Source of the DNA: Actinoplanes flavus
GTDB lineage: Bacteria > Actinomycetota > Actinomycetes > Mycobacteriales > Micromonosporaceae
Length of the DNA: 64,000 bases
Direction: 5' to 3'
Assembly: GCF_017592555.1 (NCBI RefSeq)
Contig: NZ_JAGFNS010000040.1
Location: 1-64,000, forward strand
Position numbers and translations under genes: made by a program. Each line of letters opens with the position of its first letter. Position 1 is the stretch's first letter. The notes beneath the pieces are model-generated. The model did no database searches, was not told where the DNA came from, and saw nothing but the letters and a program-made list of their open reading frames with translations. Of this stretch, positions 58,826 through 64,000 are shown piece after piece.

Positions 58826-60375
58826 CGCGTTGCTCCGCTCTTCTCCATGGTCATGTAGCGCATGAGGCTCTCCTGGCTGGCCTCGGCGCGGGGAAGTTGC
58901 CCGGTGATCCGGCCCTGGCTCATCGCGTAGATCCGGTCGCAGATGCCGAGCAGCTCGGGCAGCTCCGAGGAGATCACGATGACGGCCTTACCGGAGTCCG
59001 CGAGCTTGTTGATGATCTCGTAGATCTCGTACTTGGCGCCGACGTCGATGCCACGGGTGGGCTCGTCGAGGATCAGCACCTCGGGCTCGGCGAAGAGCCA
59101 CTTGGCGAGCACGACCTTCTGCTGGTTGCCGCCGGACAGCTTGCCGACGACCACGTCCACGCTGTTGGCCTTGGTCTTCATGTCCTTGCGGAACTGCTCG
59201 GCCATGACGACCTCGCGGCCGGCGTCGACCACGCCGCCCTTGGTGATGCGCTGGAGCTTGGCGGCCGAGGTGTTGCGCTTGATGTCGTCGATCAGGTTGA
59301 GGCCGTAGTGCTTGCGGTCCTCGGTGGCGTACGCGATGCCGTGCTCGATGGCCGCGTCCACGGTCTTGATCGACACCTGTTTGCCGTGCAGGAACAGCTT
59401 GCCGGAGATGTCGGCGCCCCAGCTGCGGCCGAAGATGCTCATGGCCAGCTCGGTGCGGCCGGCGCCCATCAGCCCGGCGATGCCGACGATCTCGCCGCCG
59501 CGCACGTTCAGGTCGGCGTTGTCGACGACGACCCGGCTGCGGTCGGCCGGGTGGTGCACGGTCCAGTTCTCGATCCGCAGCACCTCCTCGCCGATGGTCG
59601 GGGTGTGCGCCGGGTAGCGGTTCTCCAGGTCACGGCCGACCATGGCGCGGATGATGCGCTCCTCGGTGACCGGCTCGGCGCCGTGCATGTCCATGGTCTC
59701 GATGCTCTGACCGTCACGGATGATCGTCGTGCTGTCGGCGATCGCGGCGATCTCGTTGAGCTTGTGCGAGATGATGATCGACGTGATCCCCTGGCCCTTG
59801 AGGTGCCGGATCAGGTCGAGCAGGTGCGCGGAGTCCTCGTCGTTGAGCGCCGCGGTGGGCTCGTCGAGGATGAGCAGCTTGACCTTCTTGGAGAGCGCCT
59901 TGGCGATCTCCACGAGCTGCTGCTTGCCGACGCCGATGTCCTGGATCCTGGTGTCCGGGGATTCGTCCAGTCCGACCCGGGCCAGCAGGTCGGCGGCCTG
60001 CTTGTTGGTCTGGGCCCAGTTGACGACGCCGCCGCGTGCCCGCTCGTTGCCGAGGAAGATGTTCTCGGCGATCGACAGGTACGGGCTGAGCGCCAGCTCC
60101 TGGTGGATGATGACGATGCCGCGCTCCTCGGAGTCACGCGTCGTCTTGAACCGGCAGGTCTCGCCCTCGAAGACGATGTCGCCGTCGTAGCTGCCGTGCG
60201 GGTAGACACCCGACAGCACCTTCATGAGGGTCGACTTGCCCGCGCCGTTCTCACCGCAAATGGCGTGAACCTCACCCCGGGCGACGCTGAGGGTGACGTC
60301 CGAGAGCGCTTTGACGCCCGGGAAGGTCTTGGTGATCCCCCGCATCTCCAGGATCGGGGTGGTGTCGTTGGCCAT
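58822..60375 (-). CDS. mmsA: Sugar ABC transporter ATP-binding protein (MmsA/GguA type)
   Basis: A 517-residue tandem ATPase. First half: Walker [17 protein letters not shown], signature [16 protein letters not shown], Walker [14 protein letters not shown]. Second half: degenerate Walker [17 protein letters not shown], then signature [15 protein letters not shown] and [14 protein letters not shown]. This fused double-domain layout is standard for ribose/xylose/multiple-sugar ATPases. ATG at 60375. Separated from chvE by a hairpin that may reduce its expression relative to the binding protein. Confidence 0.92.
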   Translation of the reverse strand: MANDTTPILEMRGITKTFPGVKALSDVTLSVARGEVHAICGENGAGKSTLMKVLSGVYPHGSYDGDIVFEGETCRFKTTRDSEERGIVIIHQELALSPYLSIAENIFLGNERARGGVVNWAQTNKQAADLLARVGLDESPDTRIQDIGVGKQQLVEIAKALSKKVKLLILDEPTAALNDEDSAHLLDLIRHLKGQGITSIIISHKLNEIAAIADSTTIIRDGQSIETMDMHGAEPVTEERIIRAMVGRDLENRYPAHTPTIGEEVLRIENWTVHHPADRSRVVVDNADLNVRGGEIVGIAGLMGAGRTELAMSIFGRSWGADISGKLFLHGKQVSIKTVDAAIEHGIAYATEDRKHYGLNLIDDIKRNTSAAKLQRITKGGVVDAGREVVMAEQFRKDMKTKANSVDVVVGKLSGGNQQKVVLAKWLFAEPEVLILDEPTRGIDVGAKYEIYEIINKLADSGKAVIVISSELPELLGICDRIYAMSQGRITGQLPRAEASQESLMRYMTMEKSGATR

Positions 60376-60405
60376 CGCTCAACTCGCTTGCTCTCGAGTT
60401 CCAAA

Positions 60406-60433
60406 AGCCGGGCCCCGGAGACGGGGCCCGGCT
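60406..60433 (-). terminator. Intergenic hairpin between chvE and mmsA
   Basis: AGCCGGGCCCCG (60406-60417) and CGGGGCCCGGCT (60422-60433) form a perfect 12-base stem with a GAGA loop. On the transcribed minus strand it is followed by TTTTGG. It lies 10 bases after chvE ends and is suited to partial termination or to stabilising the chvE message. Confidence 0.7.
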
Positions 60434-60442
60434 ACGGGAGGC

Positions 60443-61552
60443 TTACAGGCCGAGCTTGTCGGCGGTGTAGAAGCCGGAGTCGACCAGCTTGGTCTTGACG
60501 TCGTCCTTGGTGACGACGACCGGCGGGAGCAGGTACGACGGGACGACCTTGACACCGTTGTTGTAGGTCTTGGTGTCGTTGGTCTCGACGGTGCCGCCCT
60601 TGACGATGGCGTCGACCATCTTCAGAACCTGGTCACCCAGGGTGCGGGTGTCCTTCCACACGGTCATCGACTGCTTGTCCGCGAGAACGTTCTTGGTGTT
60701 CGCCAGGTCGGCGTCCTGACCGGTGATGATCGGGTAGTCGGCGCCCGGCTTGTAGCCCTTGCTCTCCAGCGACTGCGCGATGCCCAGCGCCAGCGAGTCG
60801 TTCGGGGACAGGACGACGTTGACCTTCTTGCCGCCGGTGTAGAACGAGTTCAGGCGGTTGTCCATCTCGGACTGCGCGGTCTCGGTCTTCCAACCCTGGA
60901 CGGACACGGTGGTCCACTCCTCGTTGGTGGCCGGCTTCTTGCCCGACGGGACGACCAGCTTGCCGCTGTCGATGTACGGCTTGAGCACGTCCCACGCGCC
61001 GGAGAAGAAGAACTTGGCGTTGTTGTCGTCGGCGGAGCCGGCGAACGCCTCGAGGTTGAACGGGCCCTTGCCGTCCTTGAGGCCCAGCTTCTCCTCGATG
61101 AACTGGCCCTGGAGCTTGCCGACCAGGTAGTTGTCGAAGGTCGCGTAGAAGTCGACGTTCGGGGTCGAGTTGATCAGCCGGTCGTAGGCGATGACCTTGA
61201 CCTTCTTCTCGGCGGCCTTCTCCAGCGCCGGGGCCAGCGCGGTGCCGTCGATGGAGGCGACGACCAGAACCTTCGGGTTCTGGTTGATCATGTTCTGGAT
61301 CTGCGTGATCTGCTGCTCGACGCTGTCCGCGTGCTGCAGCGAGGTCTCGTAGCCCGCCTTCTTGAGGATCTCGTCGAGGTGCGAGCCGTCCTTGTTCCAG
61401 CGCTCGAGGCTCTTCTGCGGCATCGCGATGCCGATCAGGTTGGAGGAGGAGCCGGACGAGGCCTCCTCGTCACGGGTGTTGCTGCAGGCGGAGGTCGCGG
61501 CCAGCGAAGCGGCGAGCGCGACGGACGCGAGGACCCGGAAGTTCTTGGACAC
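60443..61552 (-). CDS. chvE: Sugar-binding lipoprotein (ChvE-type)
   Basis: A 369-residue periplasmic-type binding protein anchored as a lipoprotein: the lipobox is ATSACS, with the lipid-modified Cys at about residue 23. The mature chain has GIAMPQKSLERWNKDG, VIAYDRLINSTPNVDFYATFDN and SPNDSLALGIAQSLESKGY, all typical of ChvE/xylose-galactose binding proteins of peripheral family I. ATG at 61552. It is the first gene of the operon and is probably transcribed most. The ROK repressor is divergent. Confidence 0.92.
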   Translation of the reverse strand: MSKNFRVLASVALAASLAATSACSNTRDEEASSGSSSNLIGIAMPQKSLERWNKDGSHLDEILKKAGYETSLQHADSVEQQITQIQNMINQNPKVLVVASIDGTALAPALEKAAEKKVKVIAYDRLINSTPNVDFYATFDNYLVGKLQGQFIEEKLGLKDGKGPFNLEAFAGSADDNNAKFFFSGAWDVLKPYIDSGKLVVPSGKKPATNEEWTTVSVQGWKTETAQSEMDNRLNSFYTGGKKVNVVLSPNDSLALGIAQSLESKGYKPGADYPIITGQDADLANTKNVLADKQSMTVWKDTRTLGDQVLKMVDAIVKGGTVETNDTKTYNNGVKVVPSYLLPPVVVTKDDVKTKLVDSGFYTADKLGL

Positions 61553-61707
61553 CTCGACGTCTCCTTTCTATCGGGCCCGCCAAAGTGCGGGCCGCCGAAG
61601 CTTCGATTTGTTGCTGGGCACAACATACGGCCATCGCGATCATCTTTCACGCGGGGGTTCGTAACGGCTGCGTAACACTCCCCGTGACCAAAACGGGCTT
61701 AAGTGCC

Positions 61708-61719
61708 GTTAGGCCTAAC
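61708..61719. promoter_or_regulatory. Palindrome GTTAGGCCTAAC, ROK operator candidate
   Basis: A perfect 12-base palindrome lies in the 269-base gap between chvE (start 61552) and the ROK gene (start 61822). TTAG/CTAA half-sites are a plausible target for a ROK-family sugar repressor; the assignment is by position. Confidence 0.5.
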
Positions 61720-61821
61720 CCAGAGTGACCATCGTATTTGTTGGGCCTGGTGACATAACCGCGCGGGTCCCGAATTGCACGGACCGCTATGGTGTCTGCA
61801 CGACGCGTGAGAGGAGCCGCC

Positions 61822-63036
61822 ATGCACGCCGGAACCGTCCGACGACGTCACGACACGACCGCGGTCAACCCGCGCGCCGCCCACCTGTCACTGGCCCTGC
61901 GCCACGTCGCCGAAGCCTCCGGGCAGATCTCCCGCGCCGACATCGCGGCCCGCACCGGCCTCAACCGGTCCACAGCTTCCAGCCTGGTCGACGAACTGAT
62001 CACGGGAGGCCTGGTGAAAGAGACCGGCGCCACCCCACGCACCCGCGCCGGCCGGCCCGCCACCGCCCTCGCCCTGCGCGACGACGGCCCCGCCGGCCTC
62101 GGCGTGGACGTCAACGTCGACTACACCGCCGTCTGCGTCGTCGACCTCACCGGCGCCGTCCGCTACAAGCACGTCGTCGCCGAGGACCAGCGCGGCCACA
62201 CCATGGCCGAGATCCTCGACCGCATCAACACGCTCTCCCGCGCCGCCCACGCCGCCGCCCGCGCCGACGAACTCACCCTCTGCGGCAGCGCCATCGCCGT
62301 CCCCGGCATCGTCGACCGCGACCGGGCCACCGTCACCCTCGCCCCCAACCTCGGCTGGCGCGACCTCGCCGTCACCGAGGTGCTCCCCGCCGACGTGCAC
62401 GGCCTGCTCGACAACGAGGCCAACTTCGCCGCCCTCTCCGAACCCGGCCTGCTGCGCGCCCGCGCCAGCTACCTCTACGTCAGCGGCCAGATCGGCGTCG
62501 GCGCCGGCATCGTCCTGGACGGCCACCTCTACCGCGGCACCCACGGATGGTCCGGCGAGATCGGCCACCTCACCGTCGACCGCGACGGCCCGCCCTGCCC
62601 CTGCGGACGCCGCGGCTGCCTCGAACGCTACGCCGGCCAGGAGGCCATCCTGCGCGCCGCCGGCGTCTCCTCCGACCCCGGCACCGCCCTCGGCGTACGC
62701 CCCACCATCACCCTCATCGCCGACCGCGCCCGCTCCGGCGACACGGCCACCCTCGCCGCCCTCACCCGCGCCGGCGAAGTCCTCGGCGCCACCCTCGCCG
62801 GCTGCCTCAACCTGCTCGACCTCGGCCACGTCGTCCTCGGCGGCATCTACCGCGACCTGGCCCCCTGGATCGCCCCCGAAGTCGAACGCGAGGTCGCCAC
62901 CCAGTTCCTCGGCGCACCCTGGGCCCGCCCCACCGTCGAGGTCGCCACCTACGGCCCCGAAGCCCCCGCCATCGGCGCCGCCCGCTCGGTCATCCACGAC
63001 GTCATCGGCGACCCACTGCGCTGGCTCAACCGCTGA
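61822..63036 (+). CDS. ROK-family transcriptional repressor (XylR type)
   Basis: A 404-residue protein. N-terminal winged helix (RHVAEASGQISRADIAARTG, LNRSTASSLVDELI) is followed by a ROK sugar-kinase-like domain with GVDVNVDYTAVCVVDLTG, DNEANFAALSE, GVGAGIVLDGHLYRGTHGWSGEIGH and the zinc motif PCPCGRRGCLERYAG (C-x-C-G-x-x-G-C-L-E). The start ATG 61822 follows GAGAGGAG. Divergent from the chvE operon, which it most likely represses until sugar is present. Codon use is extremely C-ended on the coding strand. Confidence 0.9.
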   Translation: MHAGTVRRRHDTTAVNPRAAHLSLALRHVAEASGQISRADIAARTGLNRSTASSLVDELITGGLVKETGATPRTRAGRPATALALRDDGPAGLGVDVNVDYTAVCVVDLTGAVRYKHVVAEDQRGHTMAEILDRINTLSRAAHAAARADELTLCGSAIAVPGIVDRDRATVTLAPNLGWRDLAVTEVLPADVHGLLDNEANFAALSEPGLLRARASYLYVSGQIGVGAGIVLDGHLYRGTHGWSGEIGHLTVDRDGPPCPCGRRGCLERYAGQEAILRAAGVSSDPGTALGVRPTITLIADRARSGDTATLAALTRAGEVLGATLAGCLNLLDLGHVVLGGIYRDLAPWIAPEVEREVATQFLGAPWARPTVEVATYGPEAPAIGAARSVIHDVIGDPLRWLNR

Positions 63037-63206
63037 AGACCAATTTCTCGTACGACGTTCGCCGCCACCGAGCGCACCCCCGGCCGTCCCGCCGGCTCCC
63101 CGCGAGCACCTGCCCACGCGCGCCCGTGCCGCGCCCGCCGGGCGCAGATCGGTGGTCCGGCTTGCGGGAAACCCCGTTGAGCCGCCATCCCGGCGCCGCC
63201 TAGCGT

Positions 63207-64000
63207 GTGAACGTGCGCATCCTTCACCTGTCGGACACCCACCTCACCCGCGACCCCGGCCCCCACCGCACCGGCGTCGACCCGCGCGAGTCCCTGCGCC
63301 GCATCCTGCACGACTGCCGCCAGATCCCCGGCCTCGACGCCCTCGTGATCACCGGCGACATCGCCGACGACGGCTCCCCCGAGGCCTACACCGACGCCCG
63401 CGCCATCATCACCGAGTTCACCGGCCCCCGCGGCATCCCCGCCCTGTTCACCACCGGCAACCACGACGAACGCACCGCCTTCACGACCATCCTCGGCACC
63501 GGCCACCTCGGCCCCGACGGCCGGCCCCGGCCCACCGACCACCTCGACTCCCCCACCGGCGAACGCGCCGCCGCCACCACCATCGCCGGCCACCGCATCG
63601 TCACCCTCGACTCGCTCGTCCCCGGCAAGGGCTCCGGCCGGATCAGCACCGCCCAACTCGACTGGCTCGCCGGGCTGCTGGCCACGCCCGCCCCCCACGG
63701 CACCGTCCTGGCCTTCCACCACCCGCCGATCGCCGTCCCCGGCGTCGCCGTCCAGCACCACCTCGGCCTGCGCGACCCGGCCGCCCTGTCCGCCGTGATC
63801 GCCGGCACCGACGTCCGCCTGATCCTCTGCGGCCACTTCCACCTGCAGATCTTCGGCCTGCTCGGCGGCGTGCCCACCTGGGTCACCCCCGGCGTGGTCA
63901 ACCGCATCGACCTGACCGCCACCCCCGGCACCGAACGCGCCGTCCGCGGAGCCTCCGCCACCCTGGCCGACCTGTCCGTCCCCACCGCCCCGATCCTGCA
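63207..64000 (+). CDS. Metallophosphoesterase (CpdA-like), 3' end beyond the window
   Basis: An open frame that continues to the window edge (more than 260 codons). All calcineurin-type motifs are visible: RILHLSDTHL (D-x-H), VITGDIADDG (G-D-x-x-D), TTGNHDER (G-N-H-D), LAFHHPP (H) and LCGHFHLQIF (G-H-x-H). The layout resembles 3',5'-cyclic-AMP phosphodiesterase CpdA and related class III phosphodiesterases. Start GTG 63207 or 63213; the second begins directly before the first strand. Strong C-ending codon bias as in the ROK gene. Confidence 0.87.
   Translation, partial: MNVRILHLSDTHLTRDPGPHRTGVDPRESLRRILHDCRQIPGLDALVITGDIADDGSPEAYTDARAIITEFTGPRGIPALFTTGNHDERTAFTTILGTGHLGPDGRPRPTDHLDSPTGERAAATTIAGHRIVTLDSLVPGKGSGRISTAQLDWLAGLLATPAPHGTVLAFHHPPIAVPGVAVQHHLGLRDPAALSAVIAGTDVRLILCGHFHLQIFGLLGGVPTWVTPGVVNRIDLTATPGTERAVRGASATLADLSVPTAPIL

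Noticed and set aside
1-64000. Transfer RNA, ribosomal RNA, transposases, integrases or phage genes
   Set aside because: Looked for tRNA T-arm patterns, transposase DDE motifs and terminal inverted repeats; nothing convincing was seen by eye. A tRNA scan would be needed to be certain.

Overview
The window is very GC-rich with actinomycete-style codon use (many GTG and TTG starts, 1- and 4-base gene overlaps). Its gene families (AfsR-like regulator, secreted actinobacterial phospholipase A2, cellulose-binding module, DUF4291, DUF3311/symporter pairs, KduID plus IclR, ChvE-type sugar ABC system, ROK repressor) suggest a filamentous soil actinobacterium, perhaps near Actinoplanes or Micromonospora; that placement is inference. 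No rRNA, tRNA, insertion sequence or prophage was recognised.

Layout. 0.1-10.5 kb: AraC and TetR regulators, DHFR-like and MOSC proteins, secreted phospholipase A2, a stand-alone CBM2 protein, a 1001-residue AfsR-like regulator, a GPH sugar symporter and a DUF4291 protein. 10.77-13.0 kb: a type I-E-like CRISPR array with 37 repeats and 36 spacers, without cas genes anywhere in the window. 13.4-22.6 kb: DEAD-box helicase, methyltransferase, an MHS transporter and PucR regulator facing a DUF3311/monocarboxylate symporter pair, and a zinc alcohol dehydrogenase. 22.75-25.37 kb: a translationally coupled four-gene operon that starts with a 56-residue peptide. 25.4-41.4 kb: an ether-lipid-type hydroxylase and lysoplasmalogenase pair, GntR and ArsR regulators, an MFS exporter, an MMPL transporter with a two-component system, and an unusual series of unrelated tandem repeats in the gaps. 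41.4-47.8 kb: gene remnants, LysR/TDT exporter, TetR/Baeyer-Villiger monooxygenase and a secreted papain-like protein. 49.2-53.1 kb: a uronate (pectin breakdown) operon of symporter, kduI, kduD and IclR. 53.3-57.5 kb: a tautomerase and a siderophore-type ABC pair with TetR. 57.6-63 kb: a chvE-mmsA-mmsB sugar ABC operon facing its probable ROK repressor. The window ends inside a metallophosphoesterase gene.

The two most striking items are (1) the CRISPR array, in which eight spacers and seven repeats lie in reverse orientation between two hybrid repeats of 30 and 26 bases. This is exactly the pattern left by an inversion between two repeat palindromes, and re-inverting on paper restores two normal 28-base repeats. 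(2) The peptide-led operon at 22.75-25.37 kb, where all three junctions are 4-base NTGA overlaps and one of them implies a CTG start codon. The operon combines a small peptide, two proteins I cannot assign to a function and a serine hydrolase.
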